The translations under genes were made by a program, and so were the position numbers. Source: Hyaloperonospora brassicae (Eukaryota > Oomycota > Peronosporomycetes > Peronosporales > Peronosporaceae). Taken from it: a DNA stretch of 64,000 nucleotides. Positions 1-11,691 of the stretch are shown piece by piece. The first letter of the stretch is position 1, and every line of letters begins with the position of its first letter. Under the pieces are notes generated by a model that made no database searches, was not told the origin of the DNA, and worked only from the letters and a program-made list of their open reading frames with translations. The stretch covers positions 1-64,000 of the forward strand of contig CANTFL010001444.1 of the NCBI GenBank assembly GCA_947650285.1. Reading direction: 5' to 3'.

Positions 1-1316
1 CTGTCCACAAAGCCAATGTTTTCTCCACACGGGCCCCTAACGCTAATATTGCTAATTTATCTTTCCAATATGATAATTACATTTATTTGCAAACTGTTAC
101 GTCAACATTTAAATCGGGGTCAGCCCGTCGCAGCAGGGAAGATTTATTTACATTCAGATCTTCGCACAAAATTACAAAGATTAGGCGCGAGACGAAGAGA
201 ACAGTAATAATTTATCTTTAGCTCGAACTGTTCAGATTTATATCTTCGTACACGATCGGTGCAAACACCCAGATTGTTATCTTTACTTACAACGTTTTCG
301 CTGCGTGTACCCTGTTGACTAATGGAGTTTGCGTCGCAACCGGTGTCATGGCTGATATCAGTCAAAAGAGCCATTCTCTGCAAACTTTTGTAGACTGGCA
401 ATGTAAGAGTTTGTCAACCCTGATGAATAAGTTCAACTTGTTTGACACTTGCCCCGTGGAGACAACACGTAAAAATTGGGCGGATCGATCTATCTTCACA
501 TTGAATTCGATCCTTACAATGCGATTGATCTTCACAATAAGTTTGGGCGTCGGTGTTCTGTCAACACTTCGTAGAGCACTCATATACTAGCTTGAGAGCG
601 CAGTTGAGCTGGAATCGTGGACACCACCTCACTGAGAAACGACAAGAAAATGAATGATGAATCTTTTCCTCTTGCTAGCGGTCGACGTGTCATGTAGAAC
701 CGTTTCGAATGGTCAATGTTACGCACACCACAAGCACTTCCATACAATTCATGCAGCAAACTGCGCCTTCCCCATCTGTAGATCCATATTGCCTGCAAAT
801 AGATCTCAAGTGGTCGTCCAACATTAATGGCACGACGGCGCGAACGAGTTCAGTCACTAAGACCCGCACAAAACTTGGGAACACGCCGTACGATGCAACC
901 AAAAAAAAGAGAAGCGACCCGTTTGACGTGCGGTGTATGCAAAGCTGACCCACCAACTAAACAAAGGCGTCGCACCGCTCGTAATTACTCCGCAATCCAT
1001 CATCGGTCGGCGCGAACAGAACTTGTCGCTGCAGTCCCTCTGTTCCTCCACGTGATTGACCAAAAGCGCGTGTTCCGCAGTCGACGGCTCTCCCTCACTT
1101 GAGTGACTGCTCCACCCCTTTCAGTGCCCTCTTCCCCCTCGGCTCCCCGCCACCCCAATTATCCCCACAAGCGGACCACTCACTCACTCGCGTTCGTTCG
1201 TCCGTTGTCGACCGCCTCAAGTCGAGTTCAGTCCCGACCTTTGCCCGCCCGCCCGCCCACCCGCTACGACCGACCGCAAGGCAGCAGCAGTCCGTCTCCG
1301 TCGCCCTCCGCACTGC
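1..1316. other. Intergenic sequence, no supported gene
   Basis: Only short overlapping open frames occur on both strands and none has a recognisable motif. The last 250 bases are C-rich and pyrimidine-rich, which suits the promoter-proximal region of the gene that starts at 1347. Confidence 0.6.
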
Positions 1317-1333
1317 ATTTTCATTTTGTGTGT
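1317..1333 (+). promoter_or_regulatory. Oomycete Inr-like transcription start of the WW-RRM gene
   Basis: The sequence TTTTCATTTTGTG lies about 25 bases before the ATG. It resembles the oomycete initiator plus flanking element (TCAYTTY followed by a T-rich block). The short 5' leader is typical of oomycete genes. Assignment is by motif only. Confidence 0.45.
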
Positions 1334-1346
1334 CCTGCATACCCCA

Positions 1347-2763
1347 ATGGCCGACCAAGTGGACGCTGCCGCCGGCGTCGATGCGCAAGGGCCGTCGTCC
1401 GCGTCGTCGTCCGCGCAGTGGTCCGAGCACAATGCGCCCAACGGTCGCAAGTACTACTACAATGCCGTCACGGGCGAGTCCACGTGGGAGCGGTGCGTCT
1501 GTTTTTCTGCCCTGTGCCACATGCTATAACGAGGAGGGATTAACGTACTAAGTGCTCACTTCTTGTGTGTGTGCTCTCTCTCTCTCTGTCTGTCTGCCTG
1601 TCTGTCTCTGTGTTTCTCTGTGTTGTGACAGACCGGCCGAACTGTCCATGTCAGCTCTGCAAGCGGAGTTGCCTCGTGCTGGCGCTCCTCAACAACAACA
1701 GCAGCAGCAACAGCACCACCACCAACAGCAGCAGCACCAACAGCCGTCGGCTGCAGGGTTCCCGCAGCCTCAGCAGCAGCTGGACAGCCAAGGACCACAA
1801 GGTACGTTGAGGGGAAGCTCGGGGCAATGGGCCCTGTTGACGCTCGCACGCATCTTGTGGCGCAGCAGCTGTTCTGACTGTAGTATGGATCGTTTGCGTT
1901 ATGCAGGTGCTGCAGCAGCAGCTTATGGAGGCTATCCGCAGCCGTATGGCCAGCCGATGCAGTATCCGCCTCCGTACGGAGGTAGTGGCTACATTTATCC
2001 GTTTCCGCAGGCTTACGGTACGTCACTGATAGGATCATAGTTACTGGACACACTGTGTACTGTGTAGACGAAAGATTCTGAGTATCGGGATGACATGCTT
2101 GATAAACAGGGTACCCGCCGCAGATTGTGGGTCCGGGTCCGCCGATCCAGACGACGGAAAGTGGCCAAGGTGCGCAAATTTGTAGCCGAGTTGTTGCTTT
2201 TTCTGTCTGTCTTTGTAGGTCTTGCGTGTTGTGCATATGAACTAAATGTTGACCATCACCACACCATCACCTGCGTGCGTGTGACTGGGAAACATTGCGT
2301 GTGATGTATTGCTGCGTACAGGACCCCCTGGATGCAACCTGTTTGTCTTTCACATACCGAACGACATGACTAACCAGGATCTCTTCAACTACTTCGCTAC
2401 GTTCGGCAATGTGATTAGTGCTCGAATCATGGTGGAGAAAGAGACTGGAAGAAGCCGCGGCTTTGGTACGCAACGGCAGCGCACGCATCTCTGATTGGAC
2501 TGGGGGAAAGGGTGCTTGCCGCACGAGAGCTGACTTGCTGTGATGGTACAGGTTTCGTGAGCTACGACAATGCCCCGTCTGCTGACGCTGCGATCAAAGG
2601 AATGAACGGCTTCCAGGTTGGCCGCAAGCGCCTGAAAGTGCAGCATAAGAAGGAGAAGAGCCAAGGTCCTATGTTTGGCGACATGTCGGGACACATGGAC
2701 AACAACGGCAATGACATGGGTGGCCAAGGTCCAGGCGCTGCTTCGATGCCTCCGGGCAACTAG
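1347..2763 (+). CDS. WW-domain plus RRM RNA-binding protein (CELF/Bruno-like RRM), six exons, 280 aa
   Basis: Exons 1347-1492, 1632-1801, 1907-2017, 2110-2169, 2322-2465 and 2552-2763 join in one frame (843 nt, stop TAG). All introns are GT-AG, with donors such as GTGCGT and GTACGT. A WW domain spans residues 25-50 (first Trp in [16 protein letters not shown], second in STWERP). A Gln/His-rich then Gly/Tyr/Pro-rich linker follows. One RRM spans about residues 169-243, with RNP2 LFVFHI and RNP1 RGFGFVSY, the latter split by the last intron. The tail is Met/Gly/Asn-rich. The RRM resembles the third RRM of CELF/Bruno splicing and translation factors, and the WW suggests binding to proline-rich splicing partners. 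The pairing of one WW and one RRM is the unusual part. ATG 1347 is the first in-frame start after the Inr-like motif. The family call is confident; the target RNA is unknown. Confidence 0.88.
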
Positions 2764-3447
2764 AGCGCCCGTCAAGAAAAGACGAAACGCTGCCACATAG
2801 TGGGGCAGTGTGAGGGATGGGAGGGGACGAGAGTCAGGTGGTGAAGAAGAGCGAGCTTGTTCGTGTGGAAGTGAGGTAAGGAAAGTTTGGGTGGTATGAC
2901 GGAGGTCGTCTGCTCGCCACGGCACGGTGCAAGCTGAAGTTTGGATGATTGGGTGGAAGGAGATGAAAAAGAGCAGATAGCGAGAGAGAGAGCGCGAGGT
3001 GTGAGGTACAGCGGCATTGGTCGGTCAGAAGCAGGTTTTTATTCGGGCAGCAACGAGGAGAGCGGGAGGGTACTCGAGTTTGTGTTTCCAGGATGCACGT
3101 TCGGTGGCGTTTGACCTCAGAAAGGGGTTGTAGGTACTTGGTACATACGTAGCATTAGCAAACAGTGGCGACGCCGACCTTGTAACAGCAATGACCTGTG
3201 AGACCGCTTTCGTGCTTCGTATGTATAACCCATTGTCGACCGTTGGCGCAATTGTATCGCTTGCGCGCGAGAAGCTGTTCGTTGACGTAAAAAGACGGAT
3301 CGAGACACGGCGTCTCGTTCGTTCTGACAAGTCAACAACGACTGAGTCGGTTTGGTACAGTTGCAACGCGGTCAAAGGTCGAACGGAGTCGATCGGGTAA
3401 CGTTGTGGCGTGACGAACCCATTGGCGTTCGTGCAGCGCGCAGCCAA

Positions 3448-4003
3448 TCACTCGTTCCCGTCAAAGAGCTGCAGCGTGAGGTCAGTGTCGGCATCCGCCA
3501 CAGCTGCAGATACGCCGTCTTCCTCTGCCACGAGCTTCCGGTCCAGCGGAACGTACCGCGCATTTTCGGCCCCCGCATAGAAAAGGCAACGATCTTTGCT
3601 GTGTGACGCGTTGCCCGCGCAGGTGGGACGAATGGTCCGTTTCCACGACGCAGCAGCTTCGCTGGTCATTGAAGTGCCAGCTAAGATTCACACACATCCA
3701 CCCGTCAATGGGCAGCTGGGCCACACTTGCCCGTGGCTGTCGATGATTCGCGTTCGTCTGGCGGGACGACCTCCACCAGCCATACGTGGCTCGTGCTTGC
3801 ACGCTGTCGAGCAGCCACAAGGACGACGCAGATGAGAGCTCCTCACACTTCTCCCACTCGAGCACATGCACGTGGTACCACTCACTGCACAAGAAGGAGC
3901 TGCAGTGACCACCGGATTGTGTGGTCTCGCTCGGCACGTGGTCAAGCGAAAGTCCATGAGCTTCGAAGATAGCGTTGCATAGCCCCGTTGCGGGTCCACC
4001 CAT
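3448..4003 (-). pseudogene. Possible decayed or multi-exon gene, unknown function
   Basis: Two overlapping minus frames look protein-like. One (from 4003) contains the Trp- and Cys-rich string SEWYHVHVLEWEKCEEL and then WLLDSVQARATYGWW. The other (ending at 3448) contains YVPLDRKLVAEEDG followed by an acidic end. Switching frame near 3650 would give one product, but no clean GT-AG intron is visible there. I do not recognise the family. It may be a frameshifted gene copy or chance open frames. Confidence 0.2.
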
Positions 4004-4893
4004 CGCGAAGCTGTGGTGAACGGCTTGCAGCAGCGAAGTTGAGCCTCGACATCGGCGCGGACGACCACTGGTAAACAGAGGACGATAGGAAGCACACAGT
4101 GTCTTCGGGAGCGTCCGGTCCCGAGCTCGCTCTCGGCACCAGACTTTTCGCTCCGACTCGCTATGTAGCCAAGTCTACGTGTCACGCGTACCGTAGAATC
4201 CAGGCGAGTATCCTGTGCGACCTCATCAGCTGCGCAACTGGGATCCTGATTCGGCTCTTGCTGCGTGATGTCGCCGTGGTACAGCTTTGTTTTGGCTCGT
4301 GTTATGAGACAATAGTCGTCGCAGCTGGCTCGCGTCGTCGCTGCAGATACAACCTGGCGCTCGTCTTCGTGCTTGTCGACAGCCGCTGCGGGTGAAAACC
4401 GGACATCCTCAACCCTCCAGTGTCAAAGCAATGCCCAGCTGCGCCCAGTGGTCAGCAGCATTGTCTCACTTGACGACATCAAGTGGTTGTCACTGTGGTT
4501 ATGCGATCGAGCGACGATCAGCCGGTGGGAACGCGCTTGCTGGCACTATGCGGGCTACTGCCAGAACCAATGCTCACTCCATCGAGCGAGCTGGTCTTGG
4601 ATTGACACACGAACGGATCGTTCGTAATTTCACGTGTAAGAAAAGGAGGATGTGCTGACCATTGGCCCGCATTCACAAAGGTTGCGATGTCGATCTTGCT
4701 GTGTGCAATTCTCTTTCGCTAAGTCATCGAGTGGTGAACGTGCACATCGCTGATTGCGCCACATTCGCACAATGAGTGAGCAAAACTAGAGCTCAAAGTT
4801 GGTGGCGTGTTGAGAGCGAATCTGCTGACTTGTCCACAGAGCATTGCTTCGTAGCTACCCCTTCAGCAAGTAAAGCCACGCGAAGATGGTGTT

Positions 4894-4951
4894 GTCACAA
4901 GCCGCACAACGATGGGTCGGTAGTCACAAGCCGCACAACGAGTGATCGGTT
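4894..4951. repeat. 29-bp tandem duplication
   Basis: GTCACAAGCCGCACAACGA occurs at 4894 and again at 4923, with diverged remainders of each unit. There are two copies only. Confidence 0.7.
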
Positions 4952-7107
4952 TCTGTCAAGCAGTGCGTAGTCTGGCTCACTGCTTTGCCGGCAAAGTAGG
5001 CACGTAGGCCTGCGACGCGGCATCGTCATTCACGTCGATCGGCACGCGGAATGTTAGCGGATACTAGGCGGCCGTATGTAAATAGATCCAGCTGTGATGA
5101 ACCGAGTCGATCGTTGTAAGGTCGTAGGTGACAGCTGGCGTTGCGACCTCTGCCTGAGCGCCAAGTGGATTCAACACGTGACGACACTCCCGACCTCGAC
5201 CAAAATAATTAGAAGCTCTGATACAAACGTTGCGCTGTGAGCCTCGAAGAGCCGCACTGCATGGCATACCGGCGTTTATGTTCTCAATAGAGTAGCGCTG
5301 TGATGTGCGGTATCTTTCTTGCCAATGCGTGGGGATCGGTTTGCACGCGGTCAAACGCGCCAGTTCCGCCGTCCGGAAACCGAAAAGCGTTGGCACCTTT
5401 CACTTCACCAGCTCGCTCTTGATACTAGGAGTCTGATACGACGATCGTGAAGACCAAGCAGATTCGTGTAGCTGTGCGATTCAAACAGCGTCCTTTATGC
5501 TTGCAGCTAGGGTTGTCAGGCGCTCTGAGGCTGATTGAGCACGAACATCGCTTGCCACTGACCGCAGCTGATTTCTCCATGCTAAAGTGGGGAGGGACAA
5601 GGGCTCGAGCATCGATATGTAAAGACTGAGTGACGTGAACGCCGTCTGAGCGCACCAGCGTGAGCTGGCATTTACTAGTTTTCACAGGATGTGGAGAATC
5701 AGCTGAGGAGCTATCTTCCGATCACAAAATGGAGCAGACGACACCGAAACAGTTACTCCATCCCGACCAGCCCGCCCCATCACGAAGTTCAAAACCGCGC
5801 AAGCGAGAGCTCCGAACTCGAGCCCGCGTGCTGTCGCCCACAGATCGTGAGCCTCGCACATGGCTTCAGCGTGCCGCGCCAATTGGCTACATTCATATCT
5901 TGCATAGGTGGAGAAAAGAACGAAACGTGGTCGGCATGCGAGAACGCTGTAAGAAGCACGCGACGAAATACCCCAACAAGCTCAGCGAGTTGAGAACAGA
6001 TGGGCGCACAACGCAGTCTGTCGTAAATGCATGCTACTGCTCTGTGGGCTGATTGTGGAATATAGTACAACTGAACGTGCCACAAGCAGCCACACTGGCT
6101 ATAAGATGTGGCAATGTAGTCGCTCTGAGAGAGGTTATTCGTGACGCGATGACTTCGATAACTGATAAACAGCGCATTTGCATCGAAGACGACATCACAT
6201 CGTCGAATGACTACTCATAAAAGCTGCTACAGCGGCTGCGAAGCCCACTGCACACGAGGCTCGTATCATTGTGTACGGATCGATTGCAGGCTCCATATCG
6301 AGGAGTCTTGGGCGCTCGCAAGTGACGCGATCAGATGATCGCGTCTTTCTTGGCTTAGTCAAAATACCGACTTGGCTTATCAGTCAAGCTTTGCAGTATG
6401 GTCCACACCATCCTTTGTGCCTCGCGCGGCCCATGTGATTGCTGCGTGACGTCAGCTCTGTCGGCAGATCGATTGGATTGCGTCTATAGAGCCACCACGT
6501 TGCGCTTCGTGATGGTCAAGCGCCCACCAATCCATTGTTTGGATGCGCATCATCCACATTAACAACGTGGTATACCATCGCAGTTCTGACCCTCTAGCGC
6601 TAGTCTTCGCTCTACGTAAGCGATGGAGAAATTCCGTCAAAGCCCAGAGATATCGGACGCTGTAGCGATGTGGTCGTAACGTCCCAGAGCAGGGGCAAAA
6701 CCTGAGTCTCCGGGCGGGCCGCGCACCGGCTTGAGCAGTTGCACCACCATCGGCCCCGGCGCTCACGCAGCGCTTGTGGTGTTTAGGGCGGAAAACAGGA
6801 AGCCCCGCCTCTTCTCTCGTGCGTCCTCCGGCTTTCCTGGCCTTCGTCCCAGTTCCAAGTGCGAGTGCTCTTGTTCAGCTGCGGGCAGCAGCAGCAGCAG
6901 CTCCAGCGTGAATAGGCAGGGGGCCAGATGAGCCGGCGAGGGAGATGCGTTGGTAATCCTGCAAGACTTGGTATCGACGATTGCATGTACCACCGTTGCT
7001 CGTAGAAAAGGGGAAACTGATCCAGAGGGCCGGATAGGTAGGTAGGTAGATCGAGTCTATCGAGTCCAGCGACGGCTCGCTCGACAGACTCGATCGACTT
7101 TCACTCC

Positions 7108-7185
7108 CTTCCTCCCTCACTCCTCCCTCACTCACTCACTCCTCACTCACTCACTCATTCACTCACTCCAACTTTTGCCCCACGC
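7108..7185 (+). promoter_or_regulatory. (CTCA)n tract ending in an Inr-like start site
   Basis: An array of CTCACTCA and CCTCCCTCA blocks runs to TCACTCCAACTTTTGCC, which fits the oomycete initiator plus flanking T-rich element. It lies about 50-65 bases before the ATG at 7233. The repeated TCACT could offer several alternative initiators. Motif-based only. Confidence 0.5.
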
Positions 7186-7232
7186 CGGTCAAGTGCCTCT
7201 TCCACCTCTGCTCTTCCCCCCCACTTACGCCA

Positions 7233-7784
7233 ATGGACGCCTTCTTCCAAAAGCTCGCCAGCAGTCTGCGCTTCTCGTCGCCCCCGACCAAGCAGCCCAA
7301 GCCCGTGCTGCTGGCGTCGGGCAGTCCGCCCCTGCGGCCGAGCGCGCCGCCGCCGCACGCGTCGCCGCGCGACACGCCGCGCCGACGCATCGCGCACTGG
7401 GACAAGAAGCGCGAAAAGTGCGCCAACTGCAGCCACATTTACCTCAAGACGCTGAGCCAGCACCCGGGCTTCTGCTCGGTGGACTGCAAGTCCAACATGG
7501 TGTACCTCAAGAAGGTCAACCGCACGATCCTCGCGATGAAGGACGCACTGCACGAGCAGCGGCTGCAGCAGCAGGACGGGCCCGAAGACCACACGCAGCT
7601 GCAAGCGCAGCAGCAGCAGCAACAACAACAACCAAAGCCTCGAGACGACTCAGAGGGACTGCCGCACGAGCTGTCGCTCGACGACGGGCTCGACGCCCCG
7701 TGCAAAACCTTTGCCGAGTTTGGACTCGACGCCCGTATCCTCGACGCGAGTCACGTCGAGTGGGCGTTCAGCGCCATGTACTAA
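7233..7784 (+). CDS. Small FCS-type zinc-finger protein, paralogue 1, 183 aa
   Basis: This is a single-exon gene that starts MDAFFQKL. A basic Pro/Ser-rich N-terminus leads to a zinc-finger-like core at about residues 62-86: CANC, then SHIYLKTLSQHPG, then FCSVDC. The spacing CxxC...FCSxxC resembles plant FLZ (FCS-like) and TRASH/MYM-type treble-clef fingers, which usually mediate protein binding. A helix-prone Gln-rich segment follows. The end carries a conserved acidic motif, FAEFGLDARILDASHVEW. The gene at 14461-14973 shares the MDA start, the finger and this C-terminal motif, so both ends are under constraint. In oomycetes I know of no assigned function; a scaffold role is inferred from FLZ proteins. 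The start is supported by the initiator tract upstream. Confidence 0.85.
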   Translation: MDAFFQKLASSLRFSSPPTKQPKPVLLASGSPPLRPSAPPPHASPRDTPRRRIAHWDKKREKCANCSHIYLKTLSQHPGFCSVDCKSNMVYLKKVNRTILAMKDALHEQRLQQQDGPEDHTQLQAQQQQQQQQPKPRDDSEGLPHELSLDDGLDAPCKTFAEFGLDARILDASHVEWAFSAMY

Positions 7785-7957
7785 CTCGAACTCGTGGGCC
7801 ACACACATACCCACACCCACACACCACTGTGCACGCTATAGACGCTCTTGGCGCTGTAAAAAAGTCATGTAAATTAGAGCCAACGAGCCCCGTACCCAAT
7901 TTGTCTAATCTGTAAATGCAAACCATATTCGCCACTGTGCCGTATCGCGCGCGATCT
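7785..7957. other. Short convergent intergenic space
   Basis: Only 173 bases separate the zinc-finger gene (+) from the end of the ODR-4 gene (-), so the two genes converge and their 3' untranslated regions probably overlap. A run of ACACCCACACACC occurs at about 7805-7825. Confidence 0.6.
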
Positions 7958-9392
7958 TTATCGGTACAGCACAGAGCTGTACGGAACCACAAAGGCGACG
8001 GCAAGAACGATAACAAGCGACAGCAGCACGTAAGACGTCGGCTGGAAGTGCCCCAACTCGCTGCGCTTTGGATCCGTCACACCACTCGATCGGCCGCGAG
8101 TTGTTTCCAGCGCCGCCCAGTGACTCTCACCACCGGTCAGTCTGTCCTCTCCTAAAACCTCCAGCGCGTCCTGCACCACTTGCTCCGCGTCTTCGTCGGG
8201 GAACACATATACCGTCGCGTCAAAGTGCGGGCTGGACGCGCCCACCGCGCGCCACGGTACGAGTCCTCGCTGGGGGAATCCAATGACTCCACCGCTCTGG
8301 AAAACTGCTGCAGTCGTCGGTTTGTCTACGCAGGACATGGACCATCACGTGTGTGTGAGAGCAGCAGCAGCAGCAGCGGGACGAATGCACCACAGATGCA
8401 GTAACGTACCGCGACTGTCATCGGTCCATCTCTCGCGTGCGAGCGAGAGGCGCACGCGCAACGACTTACTAAAGTCGCGCTTGAGGTAACGTGCCGCCAC
8501 GTCCGCTGCTTTAGGTTCGCTCTCAGAAACAAACGCAATGCAGCTGATAGTGCCTTGAATTCCACCGAGCGGCTACGAAAAAACAAACAACAACAATAGC
8601 GTTGGGACGTGTTACTGTCTGCATAGATTGCTCGCGTGCACGTACCTCCTCGACCGATGGCCGAGACGGCGTCGGTGGCCGTGCCAACAAGTGCACGTGC
8701 TGAACGTGCGTGTCGTCTGTGGCCTTCGGCACGGCAACAGCCTCGTCCACCCGGCGGACCAGCGACTGCAACTGGTGCTCGAATTCGTCCAAGCGAGTAT
8801 CAGCCACCTCCGTCGATGCGGTCGCCGCTTTTGTGGCCTCCGTTGCAAACACAATGGCCTCGTTGATCTCGACCAGCGTGCGGTACTGCTTGAACTTGAT
8901 CTCTGCTGTTGCAGCCTTGGGAACCGCCGACGCTGTCTGCGTCTTGTTGACGTCCGTCACGTCGTCATAGCTCTGGAGCTCGAATGTGCCCTCTGGAGAT
9001 ACGATCGATACGTAATGGACGGTATCGATGGCAGGTGCGCTAGAGGAGAGCGCTACTGCCTCTGCAGCCGCACGGAGGTAGGGCACGACCCGCGCGAAAG
9101 CGTCGCTTGTCGAAACCACGTAGAGGCCCAGTACAGTGATACCCCCTGGCAAGAGGCGATCCACTTGTTGGGCAACTGCTTGCAGCCACTCGACCGAAAC
9201 GTCCCCAAGTCCGGTCAGGGCGTCACCGCTCTCACTCTCCGATGGCAATGGCACGACATCAAGCACGAAGTCCCCTGCGTTCGAGGAGCTCACTTGGCCC
9301 ACCATGAGACCCAACGCGAACGCAGACGTCGCATGACTGGACCAGAATGCGACCACTTGCGCCTCGACGGTCACTTGACGGGGACTGCCCAT
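7958..9392 (-). CDS. ODR-4 family membrane protein, three exons, 425 aa
   Basis: Minus-strand exons 9392-8646, 8572-8410 and 8325-7958 join in frame (1278 nt). Introns of 73 and 84 nt begin GTACGT and end TAG. The N-terminus (VEAQVVAFWSSH then FALGLMVGQ) is followed by WLQAVAQQVDRLLPGGITVLG, both typical of ODR-4. The central part is helical (residues about 190-245). Exon 2 encodes a conserved-looking block with ARYLKRDFSKSLRVRL. Exon 3 carries VYVFPDEDAEQVVQDALEVL and ends in one hydrophobic helix (YVLLSLVIVLAVAFVV) near the C-terminus. ODR-4 proteins are tail-anchored endoplasmic-reticulum factors that help membrane receptors, or the Ufm1 protease UfSP2, localise. A similar ER role is inferred here. 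ATG 9392 follows a CTCACTT motif closely, so the transcript leader may be very short. Confidence 0.87.
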
Positions 9393-11691
9393 GGTCAAGT
9401 GAGCGCGCGAAAGGTGTCGTCGAGCCAACTGGAAGAAGACGGCGACAACGTCTCACCTTGTGCGCAATTAAACTGCAGGATCACTGCTCGAGAAGAGAAC
9501 GATTGGTCGGTTGGGTGTGATAGAAGCGGCGAAAGGTCTCCACAAAGCACTAGGCTCGGTCAGTATCCGCTGGAATAGCTCGAGTTGTGGTCTCTCCTGC
9601 AAGTGCTTCGCCGTCGTGGGTCGTCGTGAAGCATTACGTATGACGACGTTCTTCATGTCACGGTGCAAGTCCGGCGTGATGCAGACGTAATGTGGTGATA
9701 GCATGCGCGCTCCTCACACGCGATGGTGTCTTGTCCCAACATCTGAACGACATGTGTTACTGCACCGCAAGCGGACACGTTTCGGAGACTTAAAGATTGT
9801 TTGGTACTAGGCAGAGAGGCATGTAATGGGACGTCTACATGGGCGAAACCACCATGTGGAGCGCAGCTGCTATCGCTGGCGACGACGTATCGACCACGTG
9901 ATCGAAGTTGGTCCAACACGACGCACATAGCGACAGAACTCGTGCTGCGATACAGCGCACATTAGTGCCGTGTTGTCACGGCGCTCTCGGACATCATGCT
10001 GCCGACGAGATCTGCAAAGGCCCAATGTGAAGCACAGATCAGATAGAGACACGCGTGACCAACTCGTCAGTCGTCGTCGAGGTCAAGACCAGCGACAGCA
10101 GGAGAGGTCGATCGCGATCTCGAGAAGGGACTGGTCAAGCAGAAGACGTGTTTGAGGTGGCGATGGCACTTTAGTGTCAGTGGCGTGTTTGAGGTGGCGA
10201 TGGCACTTTAGTGTCAGTGGCGTGTTTGAGGTGGCAATTGACGTGTTTGAGGGGACCATACAAATCGTCGTCGATGAGGGGGTCGAAAATATCAGCTACT
10301 CTCCTGACGAGAACATGACGACCGCAGCAGCGCTACACAGACTGCATTAAGCACTTGTACCGTCGCACGTCTGCGCCATGACACGGAGCATAGTTTCCAC
10401 GGATGACGGCGAAGAAGATGCTCGAGCAATACGTCTACTTCTTTTTCGGCAACGAGATGCGAAGCACACCGAGAAGAGGTTGCGAACGAGGACGCCAGAG
10501 GGGACGCAACATGGAATATCTGCTATCTGTTGGCTGGTCAACCTGCCTGGAACAACGTTGGCGTACCGTCCCGGACGTGACGATTCTGTACCTCGACCAG
10601 AGATCGGGAGGGGGCAACGTCATGGTGCGTTGTCACTGGTGGCAGCAAACGCAGGCTATCGAGACCGAGTTGACAGGAGAAGTGCGACCCTCGTGGCCGC
10701 GATAGCATCACCTCGACGTGCGAATATGTAAGAGGTAGCAGACCGTCACGAGGAAGTGAGAGGACGTTGACAATCGCTGTGGCTCGAAGAGTGATCGTTC
10801 TTGACAAGGGCGAGCTCAAGGAGACGATGATGTGAAGACGGATGGCGCAGCAGAATGGGCTGCGTCATGGAGCAGCGTTTCGAATCAGGCCAAGACAGAT
10901 GCGGCACCAATTTCTCGAAAGGCATTGTCAGTGTGCATGTTTTGAGACCATGCTGCAAGCTATCATTTGGAATGGTCTTTCGTCGGCGTGACAACAGCGA
11001 AGAGCTGCCTACGTTCTCGTACTCTATGCACGCACGACGTCTACACTGGGCAGAACAGTTGCTTGGCTAGCGAGAGTAGTGCCCGTCTGTGCACTTGTAG
11101 CTCCCGACATCTCGTTCGCGCTGTCTGTCGCTAATGCATTGCTTGGTCGCCTGCTGCACCCGCAGCTTTCCCATGAACACACATCTCGGCAAACGAGTGA
11201 TAGGGTCTAGACAAAAACCTGTCGACTTTTCACATGCGTATCTAACGTTCGTATGCGCATGGGAGCGTCGACGAGTGGAAAGCCTCGAAAGCGCTGGCGT
11301 TGCGACGCGAGAGAAGTATGCCCGCTTTGCCGTATCTTCCATTTTTGGCTGAAAGACCCGAGCAGAAGAAACCGACACGACGTCGGGGGAAAGCCAATGC
11401 ACTGTCTCCATGGACTGCTGCAAAGCTTCCTGCGGGGCGTCAACTTTTTTGAGCTCGGGATAGTGCACACTGTCCAAGCGGACGGCAGAAATACCGTGCG
11501 TGCACTGTGCAACGCGAGCGCTCACCAATCCGTTCGGTTCAGCGCGCGGGAGCGACTGGGGAGCATTGTCGTCGGGGGAACCAGGCGGCGGGCGGTCTAT
11601 GGACAACATCCATGCAGCCCGATGCATTCGGATCTGAGCCCGTCACCTGTCACCGATTGATGCAACGATGGACACGGGGCAAGTCCTGAGT
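9393..11691. other. Intergenic sequence, no supported gene
   Basis: Short overlapping frames only. It contains a 37-bp tandem repeat at 10147-10257. The frames at about 10,380-10,730 show no family motif and are probably non-coding. Confidence 0.5.
10147..10257. repeat. 37-bp tandem repeat, two full copies and a partial third
   Basis: The unit begins CGTGTTTGAGGTGGC at 10147, 10184 and 10221. The first two copies are identical over 37 bases; the third diverges after about 16 bases and is followed by another CGTGTTTGAGG. Confidence 0.85.

Larger units (their letters stand above)
2764..7107. other. Long intergenic stretch without a confident gene
   Basis: The first 250 bases are presumably the 3' untranslated region of the WW-RRM gene. 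Beyond that the open frames are short and overlap on both strands. One minus-strand block (3448-4003) has a plausible but interrupted coding look and is listed separately. A 29-base tandem duplication is at 4894-4951. No tRNA, rRNA or transposon end was recognised. Confidence 0.5.

Noticed and set aside
3482..4185. Confident gene call on the minus strand near 3.5-4.2 kb
   Set aside because: Three overlapping frames each look partly coding, but no intron model joins them and no family is recognised; kept only as a low-confidence pseudogene.
8523..8645. Continuous 301-aa reading of the ODR-4 gene to 8523
   Set aside because: It reads through an intron: GTACGT at 8645 and TAG before 8572 define a 73-nt intron, after which conserved ODR-4-like sequence continues in frame.
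8628..9578. 316-aa plus-strand ORF opposite ODR-4
   Set aside because: It is the shadow of the minus-strand ODR-4 exon, rich in Arg/Cys/Leu, with no motif.
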